Part shown: in pieces, positions 44,765-53,561 of the stretch | How positions within the stretch are numbered: the first letter of the stretch is position 1 | How the letters are laid out: every line of letters starts with the position of its first letter | DNA from: Sulfurovum indicum | Lineage (GTDB): Bacteria; Campylobacterota; Campylobacteria; Campylobacterales; Sulfurovaceae | Assembly: GCF_014931715.1 (NCBI RefSeq) | Contig: NZ_CP063164.1 | Location: 2,145,695 to 2,209,694, forward strand | DNA length: 64,000 bases | Reading direction: 5' to 3' | Translations under genes and position numbers: made by a program | The notes under the pieces: generated by a model | Told to the model about the DNA's origin: nothing | What the model saw: only the letters and a program-made list of their open reading frames with translations | The model's database searches: none

Positions 44765-47710
44765 TTAGTCAATTAGCTTTTCGCGAAGAGCGAAGAGCGT
44801 TTCTTTTGCATCAAATTCAATACGAGAATGTGTTTGACATACTCCATTCATATAAATCGTTTTATCATTCATATCAACTTCTTGTTTCATGAACTCCATT
44901 TCTTTATTTTTGTATTCTGTCTGCATCACTTCCTTCAGATTGTCAAACTCTCTCCATATCACTAAAATGTCTGGACTATCAACAAAAACATACCTTTTTC
45001 CTTCATATTGTCTCATTTTGATAGACATCACATTAATGCCAATTAGAGCATTAAATGTTTCAACCAAATCCATTGTTTTTTCTTTTATGGTTCCATCTTC
45101 ATATATTTTCAATTTGAAGTCAAATGGTTTATTCAATAGCTCATCTTCAATCTTCATCATAAGTGATTGGGAGTGGCTTTTTCCGAAGTGTTCATACAGA
45201 GAAAGATAGCTTTTTTGGTAGTGTTCAGTCATGTATTCCTTAAAGGGTTCAAGACCATCTTTAAATGCCTTAATAGCACTATAGTCACTACTATTGAAAA
45301 CGGTATTCTCTAATGCATCTTCATATTGTTCAAGTTTGAAGTATTTTACTATTTGGCTTATTCCGTTAGGTTTTTGGGCTTTACCTTCTTCCCAGCTATC
45401 TGAATAAATAGCCTTTTTTGTTCTCTTTATAATTAAACTATCAAAATATTCACCATTTTCGATTCCAATAACTTTAAAATCTTGCTTTAGCCTTTTTTGA
45501 TTTATTGCTGCATGTATTGTTGTTCCACTTCCCAAAAAATAATCAAGTATATATCCACTCTCTGGGGTGGAACCCAATGAAATCAAATCTTCTACCAAAG
45601 CTAATGGCTTTGGAGACTTAAATGGTTTTGAGTTAAACAATTCTTTAAGTTCCGCGGTTCCATTTCCACTACTATATGAGGGCTTATATAGGAAGGATTT
45701 TGCTTTTTTTGTCGGAAAATCTTTTAGTTCAGGTCGCTGCTTTTTATAAAGAGTAACACCTGTTTTTGTTTTGACAGGAATTACATCATAAGATTCCTTT
45801 TGTATTTTTTCAAACGACCACCTCCATGTTAACTTTGAACCTTTTTCGTCAAGAGGTAATAAAAAGACATAGTCTTTTTTTTGATACTTTGTCCTTAACT
45901 CTTCAATATAATTATCGTTAAAAGTATTGTTTTCCTTATTATATATTTTGCCATATTCTTCAAAAAGGATACTTTCTACTTTGTTTGTCTTTTTATTAAA
46001 TAAGATAGGATAATATAAATTTTGCCTCTTTGTTCTTGGTGCGTTTTCTCCTGATGATTTTAAAGTTGCCCCCTTTTTAAAAAAGCCTCTTTCATCAGTC
46101 TCCCACTTTATAATATCGTCCTCAGTTACATTTAATTCTAAAATGGCACCATCAACTTTACCATTTTTTATACTACAAATTGTATATTCGTGTGCTCCAG
46201 AAAAACCATATTCGTCATTATTTCCTTTTAAATTCATTATCGTTGGTAGCAATTTAACAAAATCAAAGCCAAGCGACTTATACAGCTTTAACAAATTATC
46301 AACCTCATTATCATCAATACTTGAAAAGATCACTGCATTATCGCTTAATAATGGTAAAGATGCCTCTATGCGACTACCAAGTAGCGATAACCAAGTGCTG
46401 TCTGGATACCCATCCTTATAGGGGAAAGTCCCATTCGATCTATCGGTTTCTGTATTGTATGGGGGATCGATATATACACATTTTATCAGTTTTTTAAATT
46501 TTTCAATTAAAAAGTTTATACCATGAAAATTATCACTGTTAACAAGAATACTGTCAATAGTATCATCCAGATACTCAATATGTTCAAGCACACTATAAGT
46601 CAAATCTTGATCTTCAAATATGGCAGTATCTAAGGGCAAATACTTATATTCCTCCTTGATCTCTTTTGTTTTTGAGTCTATGAATGAATTTTTAGGAAAC
46701 TTTTCAATTAAGCCAAGACTCTTCCATTCTTCTACCTGCTTATTGAATTTCTCATGCGATATAATCTTTCTCAACAAAGGTAGATGTATCTTATCAAGTG
46801 TGATAATATAGTTCACATCATATGCAAACTTTTTCTTCTCCCACAAAAGTTTTTGTAAGTTTTCCATTGATGCTAAAAATTCAATAATAAAAGCTCCAAT
46901 CTTTTTAATGGCAATAGCTCTTTTTATCAGCAAATCATTTTCAACTTCAAGCTTATCCAAATCCAGAACAACAGTCTTAATATAATAATCAAGCTCCATT
47001 GTTAGAAAAGAATCAAGATTTTTATGAATAAAAAAATCTGACTTGTGGAGACTATTGAATTTTTTGAAATGAAACTCAAGGTTTTCAATTTCTATTTTTT
47101 CTGATTCAAAAATTTTCTTCAATGCCTCAAGGGTTACAGGGGTTTTGCTTTTTTTATAGTCAAAGTAAATTAAAAAACTATTTCCATCATCTGAAACTTG
47201 TGGCTTTTTGTTTTCACTCAACACAAATGCTCTTCCAGATTTTGTAGTACCTTTCTCTTCCTCTATTTCGTCAATAAGAAATTTAATATTAGTGACATTT
47301 TTAAATGCTTTTTTCCTGTTTTTTACACTGATATCAACTATCTTATACTCTTGAAAGCTATTCACGCTTTTAATATAATATTGATCCTTGTTTGCCCATG
47401 AGAAAATAATCTCTTCTCCATTGTGCCTAAAGATATGATGCTTGTTTTTGGAAAATACCGGAGTGGGGTAAAAATCCCCTTGATCGTAATATCTGCCAAA
47501 GAAATTCAAAACATCTCGATAAATATCATATTCACCAACATCTTTGACTGCCTCCTCAATAAAAGCAGGAAGCTTCTTCTCAATAAAGTCTACAATCTCG
47601 TTTTCTTTATATTTGAAAATTTTATAGACTCCGAAATCAAGATCAATTTTATTTTTATTGAATTGAAATATTGTTTTTAGCAAGTCTATAAATTGTGTTT
47701 GTGTGTTCAT
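44765..47710 (-). CDS. Type III-like DNA adenine methyltransferase (Mod)
   Basis: The 981-aa protein has beta-class motif order: motif IV DPPYNTETDRS (~416-425) precedes motif I DYFLGSGTTIHAAI (~722). A long N-terminal region (~1-400) and a large central target-recognition region (~480-700) surround them. It is larger than classical Mod proteins (~650 aa), matching the larger Res partner. It is expected to methylate adenine in a short asymmetric site that cannot be read from sequence. It starts 28 bases after the repressor stop, so repressor and R-M share a transcript. Confidence 0.87.
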   Translation of the reverse strand: MNTQTQFIDLLKTIFQFNKNKIDLDFGVYKIFKYKENEIVDFIEKKLPAFIEEAVKDVGEYDIYRDVLNFFGRYYDQGDFYPTPVFSKNKHHIFRHNGEEIIFSWANKDQYYIKSVNSFQEYKIVDISVKNRKKAFKNVTNIKFLIDEIEEEKGTTKSGRAFVLSENKKPQVSDDGNSFLIYFDYKKSKTPVTLEALKKIFESEKIEIENLEFHFKKFNSLHKSDFFIHKNLDSFLTMELDYYIKTVVLDLDKLEVENDLLIKRAIAIKKIGAFIIEFLASMENLQKLLWEKKKFAYDVNYIITLDKIHLPLLRKIISHEKFNKQVEEWKSLGLIEKFPKNSFIDSKTKEIKEEYKYLPLDTAIFEDQDLTYSVLEHIEYLDDTIDSILVNSDNFHGINFLIEKFKKLIKCVYIDPPYNTETDRSNGTFPYKDGYPDSTWLSLLGSRIEASLPLLSDNAVIFSSIDDNEVDNLLKLYKSLGFDFVKLLPTIMNLKGNNDEYGFSGAHEYTICSIKNGKVDGAILELNVTEDDIIKWETDERGFFKKGATLKSSGENAPRTKRQNLYYPILFNKKTNKVESILFEEYGKIYNKENNTFNDNYIEELRTKYQKKDYVFLLPLDEKGSKLTWRWSFEKIQKESYDVIPVKTKTGVTLYKKQRPELKDFPTKKAKSFLYKPSYSSGNGTAELKELFNSKPFKSPKPLALVEDLISLGSTPESGYILDYFLGSGTTIHAAINQKRLKQDFKVIGIENGEYFDSLIIKRTKKAIYSDSWEEGKAQKPNGISQIVKYFKLEQYEDALENTVFNSSDYSAIKAFKDGLEPFKEYMTEHYQKSYLSLYEHFGKSHSQSLMMKIEDELLNKPFDFKLKIYEDGTIKEKTMDLVETFNALIGINVMSIKMRQYEGKRYVFVDSPDILVIWREFDNLKEVMQTEYKNKEMEFMKQEVDMNDKTIYMNGVCQTHSRIEFDAKETLFALREKLID

Positions 47711-47738
47711 GCCTTATTGCTCCATAATAATTTAACAT

Positions 47739-48392
47739 TCATATCTTTTCCAAAGCCCCAATAACTCTGCCCACCACCGTCACATCCTCAAAAGGAATAG
47801 TCTGCGTTTCATAACTCTTGTTGTCGGAGATCAGATCAACCCCTCCGGTGGGATTAATGGCAACGCGCTTAACGAACACTCCTCCGGGGGTATTGATGAC
47901 GAATATGCCGCCGTTGGAGAGCTCGGTCTTTTTGCGATTTACAAGGATGATTGCCCCCTCATGCAGCGTGTCCTCCATTGAGTCGCCTATAACCCTGATT
48001 GCCTCTATCTCATCAATATTGTTAATGCCGAGAAGGTCTTTGTAGATCGGGTCTATCGTAAGATATGAGAACTCAACGTCTTCATCATTAAACGCTCCGC
48101 CTCCGGCAGAGGAATGCACCCCCTCTATCAACTTGACCCTATAGACACTTTCCACCTCGGAATTGAGCATTTCTACGGATTGCCCGAAGAGTACCCAGTT
48201 GATGTTGATACGGTTTCTCGCACAGTATTCTGTAATTTTATCATAGGGAATGGATTTTCTGCTTTTAAAGTTGGAGAGTTGGGAAGAAGACATTTTGAGG
48301 GCTTTGGCTACGTCTTTAACATAGACCTTTTCTCCCCGCTCTTTTTCAAGAATATCTATCAGCCTGTCAATAATGTCTTCTATGGTATTCAT
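47739..48392 (-). CDS. S24/LexA-type repressor with HTH, island regulator
   Basis: The 217-aa protein has an N-terminal Cro/CI-type HTH (VYVKDVAKALKMSSSQLSNFKSRKSIPYDKITEYCARN, ~22-60) and a C-terminal S24 peptidase domain with catalytic Ser in GDSMEDTL (~135) and Lys in GGVFVKRV (~172). A possible self-cleavage site AG lies in HSSAGGGAF (~96). Such repressors cleave themselves when RecA is activated by DNA damage. It is the first gene of the operon leading into mod-res-nuclease, preceded by several TACACA/TGTGTA palindromes, so it probably represses itself, the R-M genes and the recombinase trio. Confidence 0.87.
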   Translation of the reverse strand: MNTIEDIIDRLIDILEKERGEKVYVKDVAKALKMSSSQLSNFKSRKSIPYDKITEYCARNRININWVLFGQSVEMLNSEVESVYRVKLIEGVHSSAGGGAFNDEDVEFSYLTIDPIYKDLLGINNIDEIEAIRVIGDSMEDTLHEGAIILVNRKKTELSNGGIFVINTPGGVFVKRVAINPTGGVDLISDNKSYETQTIPFEDVTVVGRVIGALEKI

Positions 48393-48421
48393 TTTGTGAA
48401 TCCTTCTACAGTATTGGTATT

Positions 48422-48512
48422 ATTATAGCAATTTCATACACAAATCTGTAATTTTACACAAAATAAAGTGCAAAATGTGTAATTTTTGAAAAAGTTTTAC
48501 ACATTTTGTAAA
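48422..48512 (-). promoter_or_regulatory. Promoter and operator cluster of the repressor/R-M operon
   Basis: On the reverse strand a perfect TATAAT (48422-48427) with TTACAG 18 bases upstream makes a promoter 30 bases before the repressor start. Operator-like repeats overlap and precede it: TACACAAATCTGTA (48437-48450), TTACACA...TGTGTAA (48454-48482), and TTTACA-CATTT-TGTAAA (48496-48512). The first covers the -35 and spacer. The last abuts the end of the gmtZ-like gene. Confidence 0.65.
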
Positions 48513-48514
48513 TT

Positions 48515-51412
48515 TTATGGACTTTTTTCTGTCTTTTGTGGCAATATGCCAATAGAGGATATGAAATTTCCGATATCTTCTTTATGCTCTATTCCGTTGG
48601 TGTAATAGCTCATCAACAAATCAATCGCTTTTGACTCATCCCTCCCTATAGAGTCGAAAGCATCCTTGTCGCCCATTTCAACTGCCACTTTCATCGCCTT
48701 GATTGTCAATATCTTCATACCGAAGTGATCTTTCTCCACCCCCAATAACTGTGCATCGTAAGCATTCTTGAGATACGCAAGTTCCGTAGGTATTTTCTCT
48801 GCAACGATCAATGACTTTCGGTGCCCCCTTGCGAGATCCTTGCCTTGAACCAAGCTGCTTTCTTCACACTCCTGCTCCATGTCATGCTTGATTCTGTCAA
48901 GTATCTCCTGATAGCCAAGTATCTCTTCAAGGCGTGTCTCCTGCGCTTCGATCTTTGCATGATTTTCATATCCTTTGTTCTTCTCTTCTTCAATAACAAC
49001 CGATTCTCTCTGAAAGGCTGCAAACAGATTGTTGAGCTGATGCACAACCCCGTCTATAAAGAGCTTCCCTGTGATTAGATAAGGACACAATGAGCATTTG
49101 TTCTCTCTTCCTTCGGGACATTTGACGGCAGGGCATATACCGTGTATCATCGGTCTCCAAGTGGTCGGATGCTTCTCCAGCGCAATCTCCACACCCGGAT
49201 AGAGTTCTTTTGCCGTTTTTGTTGCCGAAGCTTTCCGGTAAAGTGAAAAGAGTTTATTCTCTTCAAGCGAATGCTTGATCTCATCCTTTCCTTTGTTATA
49301 GGCGCTGACAAACTCGCCCCGTATGAGCTGATCGGTATTTTCTATCAAGTCCTCCTTTTTGCCGAAGAATATTCTCTCTGCCGCGGAACGGAGTGTCTGT
49401 TCCTTCTCTTCTCTGGTAAGCTGCACATAAATACGTATCAGTGTTTCTGCACTGGCATGTCCGGTAAGATCCATTACGGTCTTGATTCCGACACCAGCCT
49501 CCAAGTACCGTGTTGCACCCGTAACCCTTAAAGAGTGGATATCATAGCTGATCCCGATGTTATCCATTGCCGTACTTGATGCCCTGTTGAGCTCTTCAAC
49601 ACTTTTAAAAAACGGTTTTTTGTCTTTTCTCCATGCAACCACAGGATAGTTGCTGTGACCTTCCTTTTTTGCCTTTTCCATAACTTCAATCTGATACTGG
49701 CACAGTACGCGTTTATGATAATCCATGTGAGTTTTTTTGCTCATAGGGCGAAGTACCTGCGGTGTGATCATAAGCGGCACGATATCTTCCCACGGAGAGT
49801 TGTCGTCATTGTGATATTTGACTTTCGACAAATGAGGAAAGTATTCCTTGTGCCACTTGAGAAAAGGAACGAATGCCTGCAAGTCATCCCATACGCACGG
49901 AACTTCATGCAGATATCTCTTGTTCACGTTTTTGTCCGTATTGATGACAAATCTTTCGATCTTTCCATATGAATCAAAAACAAAGGAGTTCTCTCTGCAC
50001 AGGTTTCTTACTTGCTCCCCTCTGATCGGGATATAGTATCCAAAGAGCATCATCATCGGATAGACGGGATAGACATCATGCTCCCACCATGAACTGTCGG
50101 CTTTGTATCGATTCCATCTTGTGGTGCTGTTGGGAGGTCTGTTTTTGAGAATTTCAACAATGTGCGCCACCATCTCTTTGGGCATAGCATCCCTATATGG
50201 TTCTCGCTTGGCTTTTTTTCTCTGCTGTGGTGTGTTTTTTCGGGATTTTGCCGAGTAGAGTTCACAATGCACCAAAAACTGTATGATCTTATACAGTTCT
50301 GTAATAGCGCTTTCCCTGCTTGACCTAACTTCCTCAAGGTATCCAAGAAGGCTTTTTGAGCTGCCCGGCTCGAAAGACTCATCGATCCTGTCTATATCGA
50401 TCTTCTCAAACGGATAAACATCCATCAGAAACCTAAAGAAGTTGTTGACTGCCGTTGCCTTTCCGTTGATCGTTCCTGCCGCCGCACCTTCGATCTTCAG
50501 TCTGTGGATATAGTCATACGCCTTTTCTTTGATCTCTGTCAGGTTTGGAAACCGTTCCGTATCAACCCACTCAAAACGCTCGTCAAGGGAAGACCCCTCA
50601 CCGAAATAATCGGATCGTTTTTCTCTTGCAATATCTCTGGGAGGCGTAATATCGTCTCTTCCGCTGTCTATCAGCATATACCGCAAATCATTGATGATCA
50701 ATATGTCAAACTCGTTTGTTCTTCTTCCGTCGCTTTGGTGTTCATTCCCCACGATCGCATCTCTAAGAAGCGTGAGTTCTCTGTCGCTGATTTGAGAGAG
50801 CGTGTACCACGTTGTTGCAGACAATACCCGGTTTAATGCCTGCCTTCTATGGTAATAGTTTGCTTTTGCTTTCCCCTTGAGTTGCTGTGTGAACCATGTA
50901 GTCAACTTTACCGACAATTCCGTTTCCATGATCATCTCATTCCAGTTATCCGGTCTTTGATAACCTTCCGGCACCTTCTTGATCGGATAAAGAAGTTTCT
51001 TCTTTCCCCACTGGTAGCCAAAGAATCTATCGATGATCGCTTTAACTCCCATGCCGTGAACTTTCTGTTTTTCAGATGAAAAATAAATCTTGATCAGCTC
51101 ATCATAGCCCATGATCGGTGTGACTTTTATTTGATTGTTTCTGTCGATATCGATATCGATCACGCAAAAATCTTCTCCCATGCCGAGAAGATTTTTGGCT
51201 TTGTCGCTGAGAGATAGAAGTGATTGCGGCTTTTTCACTGCGTCTCGAATCGTTTTGAACTTCGTATCCTTTTTGAAGGCAAGGCTGAGTGTATGTTTCA
51301 CATAGGCGAGCCAATCTTCTCCCAGTGTCGTATAGGCATCTTCTATAATCAGAAACTCGTCACTGATGTTAATTGTCGGGAGCAGTTTCTCGAATCTTGC
51401 GTTGTATGTCAT
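48515..51412 (-). CDS. Large tyrosine recombinase, GmtZ-like/TnpB-like
   Basis: The 965-aa protein has a tyrosine-recombinase catalytic region in its middle-to-late part: HSLRVTGATRYLEAG (box II H-x-x-R, ~624), LTGHASAETLIRIYVQL (box II His and the tail Tyr, ~650-661). A Cys cluster (CPAVKCPEGRENKCSLCPY, ~755) and a long coiled coil follow. A long N-terminal region (~1-350) is not assigned. Size, Cys cluster and gene order fit the integrase GmtZ of gamma-mobile-trio elements, and loosely TnpB of Tn554. AAGGAG precedes ATG 51412, and the gene overlaps its upstream neighbour by 44 bases. Confidence 0.78.
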   Translation of the reverse strand: MTYNARFEKLLPTINISDEFLIIEDAYTTLGEDWLAYVKHTLSLAFKKDTKFKTIRDAVKKPQSLLSLSDKAKNLLGMGEDFCVIDIDIDRNNQIKVTPIMGYDELIKIYFSSEKQKVHGMGVKAIIDRFFGYQWGKKKLLYPIKKVPEGYQRPDNWNEMIMETELSVKLTTWFTQQLKGKAKANYYHRRQALNRVLSATTWYTLSQISDRELTLLRDAIVGNEHQSDGRRTNEFDILIINDLRYMLIDSGRDDITPPRDIAREKRSDYFGEGSSLDERFEWVDTERFPNLTEIKEKAYDYIHRLKIEGAAAGTINGKATAVNNFFRFLMDVYPFEKIDIDRIDESFEPGSSKSLLGYLEEVRSSRESAITELYKIIQFLVHCELYSAKSRKNTPQQRKKAKREPYRDAMPKEMVAHIVEILKNRPPNSTTRWNRYKADSSWWEHDVYPVYPMMMLFGYYIPIRGEQVRNLCRENSFVFDSYGKIERFVINTDKNVNKRYLHEVPCVWDDLQAFVPFLKWHKEYFPHLSKVKYHNDDNSPWEDIVPLMITPQVLRPMSKKTHMDYHKRVLCQYQIEVMEKAKKEGHSNYPVVAWRKDKKPFFKSVEELNRASSTAMDNIGISYDIHSLRVTGATRYLEAGVGIKTVMDLTGHASAETLIRIYVQLTREEKEQTLRSAAERIFFGKKEDLIENTDQLIRGEFVSAYNKGKDEIKHSLEENKLFSLYRKASATKTAKELYPGVEIALEKHPTTWRPMIHGICPAVKCPEGRENKCSLCPYLITGKLFIDGVVHQLNNLFAAFQRESVVIEEEKNKGYENHAKIEAQETRLEEILGYQEILDRIKHDMEQECEESSLVQGKDLARGHRKSLIVAEKIPTELAYLKNAYDAQLLGVEKDHFGMKILTIKAMKVAVEMGDKDAFDSIGRDESKAIDLLMSYYTNGIEHKEDIGNFISSIGILPQKTEKSP

Positions 51413-52019
51413 GTAACTCCTTTTGGTAAAAAAGCTTCAATGCCTCCTTCGGTACGACCACTTCGTTGTAGTGTGCCACCTTCAGACATTCGGTTTCGCT
51501 GTCTATATAGGTCAACTCCATTTCGCACAGTCTTGACACCATAGACCTTGCTGCATTTTTAACTCCGTTGTATTCCCGAATGATCATATCGGGTACCGGT
51601 TCGGTTGCTTCTATGGCATTTGGCACCTCCTTTAGCTGTTGGGATAAAATGGTGTTCTCGCGTTTAAGTAATGCATTCTCTGTACGCAGAGCATGAAGCA
51701 TCATTCGGATATCGCCGTCCGAATAATGTTTCGGGGGTCTTCCCCTCCGGTTTTGCTTTTCGCCCATGCGGGCACTTGCCGCAGCCTCTTCAACCAAGGC
51801 GCGGTAAACCTTGTTTTTAGATATGCCCGCAAGTGTAATCCCCTTTTCACCCTTCTTGCTGTCGGCAATCTCATAGCTGACCTTTGAGACGATTGACATC
51901 GTGATCTCGCCGTCAAGCTGTTTAATATGCTCGATAACCCTTTTGATCAATGCCGTATTTCTCTCTACAAGTGCCTGCTGATGCTTTTTCAAATTGTCGT
52001 TCTTTGCCTTGTGTTTCAT
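51369..52019 (-). CDS. Small coiled-coil accessory protein, GmtX-like/TnpC-like
   Basis: The 216-aa basic protein has an N-terminal helical domain (KKHQQALVERNTALIKRVIEHIKQLDGEITMSIVSKVSYEIA, ~11-55), an HTH-like segment (GISKNKVYRALVEEAA, ~67-82), an RRGRPPKH AT-hook-like motif (~92), and a coiled coil (~105-132). The plan resembles TnpC of Tn554 and the third protein of the gamma-mobile-trio: a small DNA-binding partner of two recombinases. It lies between them, 21 bases after the first and overlapping the second. Confidence 0.7.
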   Translation of the reverse strand: MKHKAKNDNLKKHQQALVERNTALIKRVIEHIKQLDGEITMSIVSKVSYEIADSKKGEKGITLAGISKNKVYRALVEEAAASARMGEKQNRRGRPPKHYSDGDIRMMLHALRTENALLKRENTILSQQLKEVPNAIEATEPVPDMIIREYNGVKNAARSMVSRLCEMELTYIDSETECLKVAHYNEVVVPKEALKLFYQKELHDIQRKIRETAPDN

Positions 52020-52040
52020 GTTGTCCCTCTTTAATAAGTT

Positions 52041-53342
52041 TTACTCTTCGCAACGCTCCAAGTAGCTTGATATCAAGTCTCTTATTGTCTCTTTTGACAT
52101 ATTGAAATAAACAAGTGTTGATTCGAAATTACTATGCCCCATTTCATTCATTGTAATGTATGGAATGGCATCGTTGCCGCTTTGGGCATAAAGTTCTGCC
52201 CGCGCATGACCGAACATGTGACGCAGTGAATGAAATCCAAGATCAAGCAGTTTTTTGTCCACACTCTCTTGATGTTTTTGGTAAAGTTTTTTAAGTGCTG
52301 ATTTCAAACGGGATAAAGCATCTCTGCTATGCACTCTCTTCCCCGTACTTGTCGTAAAGAAAAAGGGATGTCTCGGATAGCGTGCAAACTCGGATACATA
52401 GGTTTTGCTTTTCATATACGATTCAATGGTCTCAAAGAACATATCACGGTATTTGTCGCTCAGCCAGTAGAGTGGTTCGTGTTTAAGAGGAATAGGGTAT
52501 TTAAATTGCAGATCGGGTGTATTGTGCTCGTTATCCAGCATCATGTCAATATCGTATTCTTCTTTGAGCCACACCCGTCTTTTGTTGTTGTAGATATCGA
52601 TATCATCCGATTTGGGGTCAATCAGCCACACTTCCCGATTTTCATAGTCGATATCGTACAGGGTAAGGTTTAGAGCTTGTCCGATTCGTGCCGCACACGC
52701 ACCGCACAAAATATAAAGCAGCTTTTCTCTCGGTTTGGATATCTCAAGCAGCTCATCGAACAATTCCATCGGAAAATATTTAATACGCTGTCTGTTCTTC
52801 GGTACTTTGTATGGTGGAAGATATTTAACCTTTGAACCAGAAGCTTCCAGTGCGAGAGGGGACTTCCTGATCTGAACGCCTGCGAGGAAACTTCTTGCGG
52901 CTTTGTGTCTTTCCTGCAGATGATTGATGAAACGGTGATCTTCTATCAGTTCGCTCTCTTCTGTAAAATAAAAATAAGAGTTAATCCCCGCAATCTCTTT
53001 ATTGATTGTTGATTTTCCAAGCGGCGCACTTTGAAGAACCGTTACCTCAATACCATCAGCATCCCATTCACTTTCTTCCCTAACGGTGATCTCGAACCCA
53101 GACCGTAGTTGGTTTCTGTATCGCGCCTGATAGGATGCAAAAGGCTCTTGAAGCCCAATAGGATTATAAAGACTCCACTCCCAAAACCTTTCCATGCTTT
53201 TGAGAAAGGCATGTATGGTATTATTAGAAAGGTCTCTAACCTGTTTCATCCAAATACTCCACCCTTCTGAATCAACCAAGGTGACTACCTCGTTATTGAA
53301 TATTGTGGAGATAATGTAAGAGTCAGCCTTTTTAACAATCAT
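52041..53342 (-). CDS. Tyrosine recombinase, GmtY-like/TnpA-like
   Basis: The 433-aa integrase has a SAM-like core-binding N-terminus (NTIHAFLKSMERFWEWSLYNP, ~35-60) and a catalytic domain with box I Arg in CAARIGQALNLTLYDID (~214), box II HSLRHMFGHARAEL (~369), His in MGHSNFESTLVYF (~401), and Tyr at ~411. It is first in the recombinase operon at the island's right end, with an operator-like palindrome 66 bases upstream. It probably catalyses strand exchange at the comM site with the two downstream proteins. Confidence 0.85.
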   Translation of the reverse strand: MIVKKADSYIISTIFNNEVVTLVDSEGWSIWMKQVRDLSNNTIHAFLKSMERFWEWSLYNPIGLQEPFASYQARYRNQLRSGFEITVREESEWDADGIEVTVLQSAPLGKSTINKEIAGINSYFYFTEESELIEDHRFINHLQERHKAARSFLAGVQIRKSPLALEASGSKVKYLPPYKVPKNRQRIKYFPMELFDELLEISKPREKLLYILCGACAARIGQALNLTLYDIDYENREVWLIDPKSDDIDIYNNKRRVWLKEEYDIDMMLDNEHNTPDLQFKYPIPLKHEPLYWLSDKYRDMFFETIESYMKSKTYVSEFARYPRHPFFFTTSTGKRVHSRDALSRLKSALKKLYQKHQESVDKKLLDLGFHSLRHMFGHARAELYAQSGNDAIPYITMNEMGHSNFESTLVYFNMSKETIRDLISSYLERCEE

Positions 53343-53407
53343 GGAATATCCTTTTAAAAAGCAATTAAGGAAATTCTATCATGCACAAATGCTAACATCA
53401 TGAATAA

Positions 53408-53451
53408 TTCACAAATTGTGAAATATTATTTATTAGTATTTACACTTTGTG
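53408..53451 (-). promoter_or_regulatory. Operator-like palindromes upstream of the recombinase operon
   Basis: TTCACA-AAT-TGTGAA at 53408-53422 is a perfect palindrome with a 3-base centre, and CAC-TTT-GTG at 53443-53451 is a weaker neighbour. They resemble the sites at the repressor promoter and at the island's left end. Control of the trio by the same repressor is inferred. Confidence 0.6.
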
Positions 53452-53561
53452 AGTTTATATATCCGAGAATGTTTAGAATTATGAAATTTTTTGTAGATTT
53501 TATAGTGTTTTTTGGTAAAATTCACATTATTCTTAGTTTGTAGTTAAGTAGTTAATATGCC

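Noticed and set aside
44765..47710. BREX or DISARM system
   Set aside because: Only a methyltransferase and a helicase-nuclease are present; no pglZ, brxC, drmA/B or phospholipase D gene, so type III R-M is the simpler reading.
40018..53342. CRISPR array within or near the island
   Set aside because: No regularly spaced direct repeats or cas-like genes were seen anywhere in the window.
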